DNA from: Cristatella mucedo | Lineage: Eukaryota > Bryozoa > Phylactolaemata > Cristatellidae | Length of the DNA stretch: 64,000 bases | Direction: 5' to 3' | Assembly (NCBI GenBank): GCA_009760855.2 | Contig: WPIO01000159.1 | Location: 311,001-375,000 of the forward strand | The notes under the pieces: model-generated | Told to the model about the DNA's origin: nothing | Seen by the model: only the letters and a program-made list of their open reading frames with translations | Databases searched by the model: none | Shown here: piece by piece, positions 28,701-40,700 of the stretch | Layout of the letters: each line of letters begins with the position of its first letter | Numbering within the stretch: position 1 is the first letter of the stretch | Translations under genes and position numbers: made by a program

Positions 28701-31700
28701 GGCGTTGCTAGATTGTTGTCGGTGGCTTCGATAGCCGCCCCTCGGTCGACGAGCATTTTAGCAGCTTTCACGTTGCCGGTGACCGCGGCCAAATGTAGAG
28801 GCGTGCTCATGTCAAGTCGTGGCATGTTGGTGGCATTATCGCTGCCTAAATTTCAGGCACGAATCTAATGCGAATCTGAGTTTGCCTCGTCACAGTCACG
28901 CCTATTCCCAAAGCAAGTCAACGCATGCTACGATCGTTTCCTATTTACATTTCCTCGTTGTTTTTCACTTAGTCGGCTCGCTAGTGCACGGCCACTGTTA
29001 TTTTACGTGCGGAAACAAGTGGTGCCCGTTGCAGAGCAGGCTCTTTGTTTTCGTTCTTCTTTCATGATTGCAGCAGGGTCCGCTGGGCAGCTAACGACGC
29101 AGTTGCAATATATTCAGAGCAAAAGCGCAGCAGGTTACCTGAACATATTTCAATGAGAGTCTCTATCACTCCGTGCTGCACGTTTTCGATAGCTAAATGC
29201 AAGGCAGTGTTGCCTGCGATGTCGCTTTGACGCAGCATCTATGACGATAAGCGACGTCTTATTTTGCCAGGAAAATGCACTCGGGTAGCATACGACATAT
29301 CACCGAGCGCCTTCCTTAAATCGGTGCTGCTTACATTGGATACGAGACCTTGAGCCCCCTTTTCCTCGGCTTCAGCGAGGAGTAAGCGTATGGCTTCGAG
29401 GTTGCCTTCAACGGCTGCTATTTGAAAGGGCGTTCTCCCTTGATCGTCCTTGGCAAGCAATTCCGCGCCAGCAACCAGCAGCAGCTTCAGACATTCGCCG
29501 CTGGCTCTGCCTGCAGCTACATGTAGGGCCGTCATTTTCTGCTTGTCTCTCTCCTGCACACGAAGCAGCTTTCGCTAGCTGCATCCGATGAAGTAAGAAG
29601 CATGTTGAGGGGAGCGACTCCCTCAACGAATCAAGCCTGGCAAAATGAATGCTGAGCTACTTACGTCGACACGATAGTCTCCTGGGCTTTTTAGTAACTC
29701 AACCATGGCTGGATAATTGGCTCTCATAGCAGCCAAATGTAAGGGAGTGCTTCCGTACATATCCCGTGCATTTCTATTGGCTCCATTAGCCACAAGATAT
29801 TGAATGAGTTGAGCGCAGGTATTTGCGTGCCTTTTCTGCATCTTGAAAATGAACACAGGAAATCAAATAATTGTTTGAGGGTTAAAGTATATTCCCATAG
29901 AGTTAAACGAATCAACCCCTCATTCCAGCCATTATAAATAATGTTTCTCTATGATAAAATCCATGGTATCTGTTCTATGTTGAGAATAAATATTGTCTCA
30001 CAAGAAACTAAACAAAATTCACTGCGGAATAGATACCTTGGATGAATTTTATCCAATTAGTGCACGCAAAGCGACACAAATACGTACGTTCCGTGAGCAT
30101 TAGTCATCATACAAGTTAGTATATCTATGTCCCGTCCGTTCGTCCCCCCCCCGTGCATCCAATACGGCATATATAGTACGAATAACCGCAGGAATGGTTT
30201 ATTCCAAACTCAAGGATTGTTCTTAGATAACAAATGCTTTAATAATAATAATAATAATAAAGCATTTATTATAGCGCCCTCAGAGAACTCAATCTCTTTC
30301 TAGGCACTTTACAGTTGCTGCAAAGGAAGCATGTAGTCAGCGTAGACGTTCGAGAAGCACTAAGAAAAGAAGGTGACGAAGGAGAGGAAATGAAGATGCT
30401 AGGAAGGACTGGCGGCCAAAGGCGCAGGGCAGCGACGACAACGAGGCGTCATGCCGTGCGGCTACTGCGGGGGTGCCTGCAATCGCGGTGGCGAGATTGA
30501 ACGGCGCGGCGGATTCGAAAGCAGCGGCGGCGGCGGCGGTGAGCCGATGAGTCACCACTCGCTAGGCGGCGGACTGCCGGAGCGATCTCCGGCGCGAGCG
30601 CGGGCGCCCTGCTTCGGGAGAGCCGGCAGCGAACCTAGACCGCGCCCGCCGCCGTCCTTGCCTCGCGCGAAGATTCCCGACGTGCGGTTCGCCCGCCGCG
30701 CGGCTGCTGGCTTTGAGAATTTACGTAGCAGATATAATCTTGATGCAAGCTTTAGCATTGTACCCTAGTGTAGGCGGAGCCGCTGACATTTGATACGTCG
30801 GGCTGGGCGTCGCCTTGCCCCGGAAAAGCAAAGCCTGGGGTCAGTTTCCAGAGGCCCGAGGCCCGTAACCTAGGACGGCGTGCTTGCTCTATTTCGGCGG
30901 AAGCTCTTGAATCGGGTAGGCGTTGACTCCGTCTATCCAAGCAGTTACTCAGCAAGCCGGATCTTTGACGGCGTACGCTTGTACTCTTGGGACGGAGTCG
31001 GTACAGCGCCGGGACTCCGGAAGCCGACTGAGCAGCTGACGCGTTTGTTGGCGCTTGCGGCGTCACCTCGCGCCCGTAGTTTACTGCGTGTAGGATCCTC
31101 CCTGTAGACTTGTCTAGTCCCCATTTGTGTAGCGCTTGTTTGTGTATTATATAAAGTGTTGTGTACCTGTCGATCACCATTGAACTACTCTTGCCGGAGG
31201 CCCCGCGTAACGACCAAGAACGGGCATAGATGGTAGGGGACCGTAGCGGGAATAGGCTAGCATTCGGGGAACTCGGCTACAAATTTAGCCACTAGAGAAG
31301 CTGAGAAGCCAACTTGACGAAATCGACAATAGAAGAAGAGAACTTGAGCAAAATCTGTCCAGTCTCCCAATGGCAGTATCAATAAAAGATGAGTTGTTGC
31401 GCACCAGCTAAAATCTCATATCTACATTTCAAACCTGGCCAGTTAGTCCTAGTCGGGTTTAAAAACTCACTGCACTTCACGGAGTCAGCACTGCCGGCGA
31501 GCTTTCTCAGAGCCAGCGTTGTAGACTGCTATTGCAGCTACCATTGCTTGGCGAAATACTCGCACAGAGCAAGGGCAGCGACTGGACACGAGAGCTCCGA
31601 GATGCTAATTGCATCTCTAAGCACGCGTGGCATTTATGCTAGAGACAGGGCAGGCCTGTCATCACTTGGAAGACTGTTTCGCCATGTTCAAAAACATCAG

Positions 31701-34700
31701 AAATAATTTGATTTTTGATTTCGGAAGAAAATCCAAATTCTTCGGAGACCGCGCCTTTAGTTCCTATGCTCCCAAAGCCTGGAACTCACTCCCGACTACC
31801 GTCAGGACATCTCCTTACTTGACCACGTTTAAAATGAAATGAAAAATGCACCCATTTATATCAGCATTTAGTTGGTCCGTGGGATTCGTCCTTTATATGC
31901 TTATGCGTGCTAACACTTGCATGCTGCCACTAAACACACTTGCATGCTGACCCCGTTCATGTCCCCGTAACCATGTTATTCATGTTGTTTATCAAGCATG
32001 ATACCACTCACCACTCGATCATGTTTCCTTGCAGCAATTGTAAAGCACCTAGAAAGAGATTTGGTTCCCCGAGGGCGCTGTATCAAGTGTATTATTATAA
32101 TTAAATGCCGTTACGAGAAACCTCTCGGATTTCTTCATCCGACAGAGCAGAGAGATGGACGATGGCAGCATCTTCTTAGCATAGGAGGAATTCGTCGTTT
32201 TCTTCAGGATGAGGCAAATTGAAATTTGAGGCGGCGGCATTTTAGAGGTAAGTGACTACGTCTTACTCTTTCGCGTCGGTTAATTTAGGCACTGTTTGAC
32301 GCCACCGACGAAACGGACTTAGTTTCATATTAATTCAAAAGGATTAGAAAATCATGTAACATCTTTGCACCAGTGCATTGTCTGGTACTGGCCAGCCTTG
32401 TGAAAAGACGTCTGTCTTATCAGCTTCGATTTCTTTGACAGATTCGAGTGCTCGGACAGCTTCGAATAATCAGGCATTTGTAAGCCCCTGTACTGATTCT
32501 TATACAATTAAATGCTACAAGCTTGAAATGGCTGTAGCTTTACTGTTGTTCCCGGCTGTATAAGCAAGATGCGAAGAAATTGTTAACTGATTTAGCAGCC
32601 TTTTTTATACAGCGGTAGAAAGTCTTTGCGACCATTTTGAAGCAGGAAATACAGGAATATCTGTTGAAAAATATAGAACATAAGGCCAACCTCCATACTG
32701 CTGACGCTGCTTAGACTGCCACTAACTGTATTTACACGTTGACCCTGCGCATGTCACCCCTAACCACGTTATGCTTGCTGTCATTGAATGCGCTACCACT
32801 AACCATTCGATCATGCTTCCTTTGCAGCATATATAAAATGGCCATAAATAGATTAAGTTGTCTGGGGACGCTATTCAAATTTATTATGATTACTATTTTG
32901 CGAAAACATGCAATATCCAAGAAGGTTAGTGTGTCGAGGTTAGCATCAACGATGTTAAACGGTCAAAAATACTTAGCTACCAGGGTGTGAGCAACTATGG
33001 TTTACCGTTAAAGCAGTGTGAAAACAGGTAACCCAACAAAAGCTGATGATAAGCTCAGGTCGAAAGAGCACAGGTCGAAAGTGCCATAACAAATGCATAA
33101 AATTTTTTTTGTTGAAAGAGTGCTGGTTTCAAAAGATATTCATAATTAGAGTATTTTATTAGAGAAAATAAATAAATAGTATAGCTAAATAAATAAAACG
33201 TATAAACAATAAATAAATAGTAAAGCGACACGGCTGGAGCTGAGGCTAAAGCTAAGCGCTAGCATGTGAGCTAGAGCGACGAATTTTGCGGCAGCTAGCG
33301 GCAGCTGCGGTCATCTCTGTGGGACTTAGTATCTCTTTGACCCTTTTTGTTACGATTCAGCTGGCGGTAAGGTGATTTGGAAGTTCTAGCTGCCCACAGA
33401 AGTCATCCACCCATATCCTAAGCATCGTTCGAGAAATTCGTGGATTTTCCTCTGTACCCGTCGCACAGTCGCGGCAAGGCTATCTTGTGAGTTGTATTTT
33501 TCGTGAGTCAATAACCATTGAGAAATGCAATGAATGGGTGCGCTAGTGCCGTTCCTAGTCACGTAAGCATGCTGTTCCATATCTAAGTATAAACATATTT
33601 TCTCTGTAGGAATAAAGCATCGTCCGTAGGAGGCCAGGTCAGGCCACGAATAGAGGTTCTAATTAATGAAGATGCTCTCAAATCTACCACGCTTTGCTAT
33701 ATAACTCATTGTCGGATACAAAATAATCGAGCATGCACTAAAAGGCTAATTTGAATGAGGTCGATGATGTGCAGTATTGTTTCCACACCAGTAGTGCAGT
33801 GCGTACTGAGATTAGTTTGCTTTTTACAGCAAAGCTTCAGTTGGAGGACAACAATCCTAGTTTTGAGGCATGAAAGTGAAAACTAATTTTCTTTTGAATG
33901 CACCTTGTGATGTGATCAAGCTAAATGTTGTATATGTGTTATGCAACCAAGTACACAGGAGAATTTCCAACAGGTAATACAATTAACAACAATAAGACAA
34001 TTGAATAACACCATAAGAGAGCGTTATCTCTTTCTACGCTCAAAAATATGCTACACAAGAAGCGTGTCGATTAGATAATGATAACATACAAGATTTCACC
34101 ATCCGCGAGCCACACATAGGAATACAAATTTGAATTTAGAAAATACTGAGGAAATGGTGGATTAATAGCTTCTTTTAAATGTCGCTTTTGGGGCACAAGA
34201 ACTGACGGCATGGTATATATATAATTAATTTATATAGCGCCCCAAGAGAACTTAATCTCTATTCAGGCGCTTTACATATGCCTCGGGGCTTGAGCCCACG
34301 ACCTCAGTCAGACCTTGGTCGGGGCGAGCACCTTAACCGCTAGAGCAAACCAGCTTGGCGGTGCGCAAACAAATTTGAGGTGGGTTAGGGACACAGCTAA
34401 ATGACTCAAATAAGAAAAACTCGTCTTTCAATGAGAGCAAAGTGACATAAAGGCATGAACAAAACTTGGAAATCAATAAGTTTCACGACGGGGAGCCAGC
34501 ACAGATCCGTGAGAAGTGGTGTAATGTGGCGGTTGCAATGCCGGAAATGATATACAAAAATGAAATGTGAATGCTACTTGCTATGGAAAGAGTGCAATAT
34601 CTCGATTTACCTGAGAAGTTTAGGCTGCATGAATAAATACTAAATTTTAGACCAACAATCATATATCGGAAGCAGTAAACGTTAATTTATAAGCTAATTT

Positions 34701-37700
34701 TTGGTTCGGCATTTCAGCAGAGGCATTAATGCTAGTACATATGTACCCTAGTAAGTTTCACTAGAAGGATGTGGCTGATGTACGATATGGCCAGCTGAGT
34801 CATCCGGCTGGGTCATGTCTGCCCTTAAACTTGGTTAGCCAGGATGGGCTATGACGGCCTTGCATTTGGCAGTTGAGTAGGAGCTCTCGCGGGTTTGAAA
34901 GGGGACTTAGGCATGGAATGGACACCTATTTAGGACAGCATTTAGTGGGTTCCTGTGATTCGTCCTTGATGTGCTTATGCGTGCTGACACTGTGCATGCT
35001 GCCACTAACCACATTTGCATGCTGACCCTGTTCATGTCACCTCTAACTATGTTATTCTTTTTGTTTATTTATCATGCATGCTATTTATTACTCACCATTC
35101 ATTTGCATTTCCCTTTGCAGTAAATGTAAAGCGCCTAGAGAGAGATTGAGTTCTCTGAGGGCGCTTTATCAAGTGCATTATTATTATTATTATCGCTGAG
35201 CAATTTCTCATCGCGGACGATGAATTTCGGACATTCTGGATACCGTGCCTGGTCTCGGACGTACAAGTAAAAGTGGCTGCCTGAAACTTAGGATTAGTGC
35301 CCGCGTTATTCCACACTCCTACATAGTATCGCGTTCGTAGGGCCTTTTGGGCTGGAATTATGTCAGTGAGTTGAGAGATGTGCAGTGGGTGAATTCCAGT
35401 TACGCGGTCAGTCGTAGCAATAATAATAATAAAACACTTGATAAAGCACCTTCAGAGAACTCAATCTCTTTTTAGGCGCTTTACATTGCTGCAAAATCAC
35501 GATCGAAAGATTAGTGGTAGCATGTTCAATAAACAACAAGAATAACACGGTTAGGGGTGACGTGCAAAGGGTCAGCATTCAAGTGTGGTTGATAATAACA
35601 ATAATAATAACACATTTGATAAAGCGCTCTCACCGAACTCAATCTCTCTATAGGCATTACACATTTGCTCCAAATGAAACACGATCACATGATTAGTGTT
35701 AGCATGTTCAATAAACATCAAGAATAACCAGGTGAGAGGTGACATGCACAGGATCACCGTGCAAGTGTGGTTAGTGGCAACATGCACTAGTGTCAGCACG
35801 CATAAGCACATCGAGGACGAATCACAGGGACCCACTAAATGCTGTCCTACATAGATGCGTTTTTTTAAAAATGTAGGCAAGTCAGGAGATGTCTTGACGG
35901 AAGTCAGGAGTGAGTTCCAAGCTAAGCTAGACAAAGCTAGACGCTCATTTTACAGTTTAATTCCACTCACCTGACAAATAGCTACCAACAGCGAACATAT
36001 ACAGCTAAATGAGCTGAGTGACAGATAGGCTATTGGAGACATTTCTAAAACTCTTGTTTCAACAATGTAAGCATTTTATTTTGGTAGCTACCTAGAGGTT
36101 GAAAGCTCGATATCACTTGGCATCGTCAGACCGATACTTAAAAAGCCTGGAGTAGATACAGAGGTCCTTGAAAACTATCGCCCAGTTTCCCCTCTTCCTT
36201 TCTTGTCAAAGATTCTTAAAAAATGGTTGCTAAGCAGCTGGTTGAACATATTCAAAAGAATGAAATGTCAGAAACATTTCAATCAGGGTTCAAGAGGCAG
36301 CACTCCACTGAAACTGCTTTCCTCCGTGTTAACAAGGACATTCTACGTGGCAACGACGATGGGAATGTCACTGCCCTAGCTCTGCTGGATCTGTCAGCTG
36401 CCTTCGACACCTTTGATCACGGTGTTGTACTTGAACGATTTAGAACAACGATCGGTCTGGCAGACGAAGCAATGGCGTGGTTTAAATTGTACTTGTTTGA
36501 TCGTGTTCAATCCGTGTCGTGTGGGGGTCAGGTCTCACACATGAGACGGGTCACCTATGGAGTCCCTCAAGGGTCCGCACTCGGTCCCTTGCTATTCTCC
36601 ATTTATACTCAGCCTCTGAGAAAAGTGATTAAGGCCCGTGGACTAGGATATCACTTTTATGCTGACGATACTCAGCTGTATTTGTCATTCAAACCGTCGG
36701 AATCTGCTGCAGTAGCTGAGAAACTGAATGCTTGCCTTGCCGACATTTGATCCTGGATGTCAGAAAACTTCTTGAAACTAAATGAAGATGAAACCGAACT
36801 GCTGCTTATAGGACACCCTAAGCGTGTGGCTGGATTAAAAGGGTTTGCTCTTCTAATAGGGGATGCTGCAGTGCGACCATCACCACGTGCTCAAAATGTA
36901 TAGTTTTCGACAGCTGCCTAAATTTTAAAAGCTTCATTCAGAAGACTGCTTCTACAGCTAGCCATCACGTCCAATCCCTATCTAATATTAGGAGCTGTCT
37001 TCCACGGTGGCTTTCAAAATAATTAACTAGCTCTTTAGTTCTGTTTCGGCTTGCTTATTGTAATTCTCTTTTGGCTGGGCTACCAAAGAAAGCAACTAGA
37101 CCACTGCAGCTGGCTATGAATATGGCTGCAAAGCTAGTCTTCAAGCCCCAGAGGTTTGAGCATGTGTCTCCATTGCTAAAAGAGCTAGGATGGCTGCCGG
37201 TTGATCAACGGATACAGAGCAAAGTTTAAACGCTGACCCTCAAGGTCCGCCTCGGCTTGGCTCTTTCGTAACTACCTGAATTTCTGCACCAGTTTCAGCC
37301 ACTCGTACCCTCAGGTTCTATATGGAAAATAATTTAGCTGTCCCACTCCTCCGCTTAAAGACCGTTGGCAACAAAAACATTAGCTCTGCAGGTCCTAGGT
37401 TGTGGAACTCGCTTCCGCAATTCTTATGAAACGACAACTACTCTCCTGCTGCCGACTATGGCTCATATTTTCCAGTGATCCTGAGCTGCTACATCTACGC
37501 TACTCACTACCTTACCTGCTGTCCTGACTCTGTTATGTTTCCCACTTTCTCTTTGTTGGGAGACGAAGTCTGTTGGCTACCGAATGCGTACCTGAAGCCG
37601 CTTAGGCTGTTCGTGTGCTATATAAACAACTCTCCTGCATGCCCACGTAGCATAGTCTTTATGGCTCTGCGGAGTTACTGACGGAGAAACATTACAATAC

Positions 37701-40700
37701 ATTACACGAGTGACGTATCGGAGAAGAACACTCCCCTATTGATAAGCAAAAGATAGACCAAACTGCCATGATTGGGTTCAATGACGGTTCATTGAGGCTA
37801 GAGAGTAATCGATAGCAAGATAGGGAAAGATATACAACGAGGAGAGAAAGATTGAGAGGGCAAGAAAAGAGAGAGAAGACGGGATAGAGTCAAACAAGTA
37901 GTAAAAGAGAGAGAAAACGAGATGGAGTCAAACACATAGTTGAGAAGACGGGATGGAGTCAAACAAGAAGTAAAAGAGAGGGAAAACGAGATGGAGTCAA
38001 ACAAGTAGTAAAAAGGAGAGAAGACGGGATAGACTCAAAAAAGTAGCAAAAGAGAGAGAAGACGGGATACAGTCAAACAAGTAGCAAAAGAGAGAGAAGA
38101 CTGGATAGAGTCAAACAAGTAGTAAAAGGGAGAGAAGACGGGATATATTCAAACAAAAAGTAGTAAAAGAGAGAGAAGACGGGATACAGTCAAACAAGTA
38201 GCAAAAGAGAGGGAGAAGACTGGATAGATTCAAACAAGAAGTAAAGGAGAGAGAGAATACGAGATGGAGTCAAGCAAGTAGTAAAATGGAGAGAATACGG
38301 AATAGAGTCAAACAAGTAGTAAAAGAGAGGGAACGATGGGGAGAGAGATGGAGAGGGATAAAAAGACTGAACCAGCAAACACCGATCCGTATCAACTGAT
38401 TTAGCTAAGCAATGCCAATTCGTTAGTGCTGAGCTCGTAATCAGCAGAACGCTGTGTGTGTATTTGCATCTAATGGGGGTGTCGTAATTATGCCAACGGT
38501 AATCATGCAGCTACGAAGCGTCGGGCCGGCTTACAGCTGATTGGTAGCAGTAAGGGCAGGGCCGACGAGCGGACTGCATTCTGGTTGGCTCGTGGGGGTA
38601 ACGATGGGGGGGGGGGTAACTGGGGGCTTGTAGGCATCTAGGGCCACCGCTAGGTGTGTGCAGTCGAGCTAAAGACTCGATCCCACCAAATATTGCAATT
38701 TACAGCGAGGAACTTTGAGATGACCGGATGCTGAGGAGCAGGTGGAGAGAGCTCACACTGGACGTGAATAGAGGTCTGATTGGTAATCTGGGCAAGAAAG
38801 AGACGTGACCCGCAAGCCAGAAGTCAATTCGAGGCTTGACAAGAAGCCAGTGAAGCTATGACGGAAGTGTGGTCATGTGGCAGTTACACCGTTGATGAAA
38901 GACCAGCAGAGCCCCCGCGTTTTGCACCAGTTGCATAAGATGAAGGGCACAGGCTGGGAGTCATGAATTAGGGATTATTAGATTCAATATCACAAACGCG
39001 AGTATTGCTTTGGCTGTTGCACAGCTATCTAGGCAGGCCATGATTTTGGCAAAGTTCATTGACTGAAAGCAGGCCAACTTGATATTGAAAGTAATTCGCT
39101 CATCTCATAACAAGCCGTTTTGGAATACCAGGTTGACGTTAGCTCGGAAATATTGAGGGTTAGGCCGTCCAACTTTCGGATGATTAATTATTCCTATCTT
39201 CGTTAAGCGACAGGTAGTTAGTAGCCTCTAAAAGATTGATATCCGATATTAGAATTGGCGCACAATTTATGTGCATACCATGGGTACTATTATGTTTTGC
39301 AGGAATACGCTGAATTGCTGACTGCTTGCCCATCCTCACCGAAATAATAATAATATTAATACATTTATGTCGCGCCTTCAGAGAATTTACTCCCTTTCTA
39401 AGCACTTTACATATGCTGTAAAGAAAGCTAGATCAAATGGTTACATACACAATGTCAACAAGCTTAATAGGATTAGAGGTAACATACAAATTTTCAACAT
39501 ATGAATATGGTTATGTGTAACATGCTAAGTGTCAGCATGCAATCACATAAAGGACAGATCACAAGGATTCACCAAATACTGTGAGAATCAGGTGCGTTTC
39601 AGCCTCTTGTTAAATTTTGTCCAGTCTGGGATGTCATGACATCAGTCAGGAGTGAGTTCCATGCTTTTAGAGAATGGAGACTGAAGGCACAGAGTTTTAA
39701 AGATTGAGGTTAGCTTGAGGCGCAGCTAAGCTATTTGAGTCAGAAAAGCGGGTGGTACGATTCCTAGCCTAATATGGAAGTAGTTCTGATAGGTAGGTTG
39801 GAGCCAGAGAATGAAGGAACCTAAAAGTGAGTGACAATACCTTGAAGTCTATATGCTGCTTAATGGGGAGTCAGTGCATGTCGGGGAGAAGTGTTGCGAT
39901 TTGTCGACTGTGACGCTAACGAAAGACAAGCCCAGCTATAGAGTTTTGAACCAACTGTAACTGTGCCTCATTGGACAGGGCTGGAGACAAGCGAGCTGTG
40001 AGTTACGTAAGTAGAGACGGAATGTCGAAAATACCCGAACAGATTGGAATATAGTATCCCAGTCTAAGCAGGACCGAATGTTTGAAATCTTACGTAGCTG
40101 AAAGCAGCCAGACTTGACTGTGGAGCAAATGTAGTCGTCTCACGATAGGTTGCTTTGAAATAGGAAATCAGATTTCGTGCAAATGTTAATGGAGATATGC
40201 TGCCAGAGCCTATTCTGAGTGCTAAGCTTTCATGCTCTGATTCACTCTTGGTTTGCCCATAACTAGTAAGTTGATTTTTATCATCATTCTATTTGAGAAA
40301 GGTTGCTTCCATCCATGTGCAGATGTCAGCAATACATGAAGCCAGTGATCTGAGAGAATTTGACGTGCTGGAAGCTGGGGAAATCAAACCATATATACAG
40401 CTGTGTTTCATGTGCATAGAAGTGAAAGCCTAGATGGCGCTTGGCGATCATATCAGCAAGAGGAAGAGTTTACATTGTGAAAAGAGGAGGGCTAGGCACC
40501 TAGCCCTGAGGTATCCAGTACTTGAGTGGTTCCATGGATAGTCTTTGTCCGTTTAGATTACTACTTGGGAGTCTCTCACTGAGATAGGACCTTAAATATT
40601 GCAGTGCAATGCCAGTGATGCCATGCGAGATGAAAGGTTCTCGAGAAATGCTTGTAATATATAGATCACGATAGCTTACACTAAGGTGCCATATCAGTGA

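Noticed and set aside
36223-36750. 175-codon plus-strand protein as a host gene
   Set aside because: It is the reverse transcriptase core of a dead LINE-A ([16 protein letters not shown]).
37868-38345. CRISPR-like array
   Set aside because: Units are contiguous without unique spacers, in a eukaryotic intron; it is a minisatellite.
37798-38378. Minus-strand Ser/Leu/Phe-rich frames
   Set aside because: They read through the 38-bp minisatellite.
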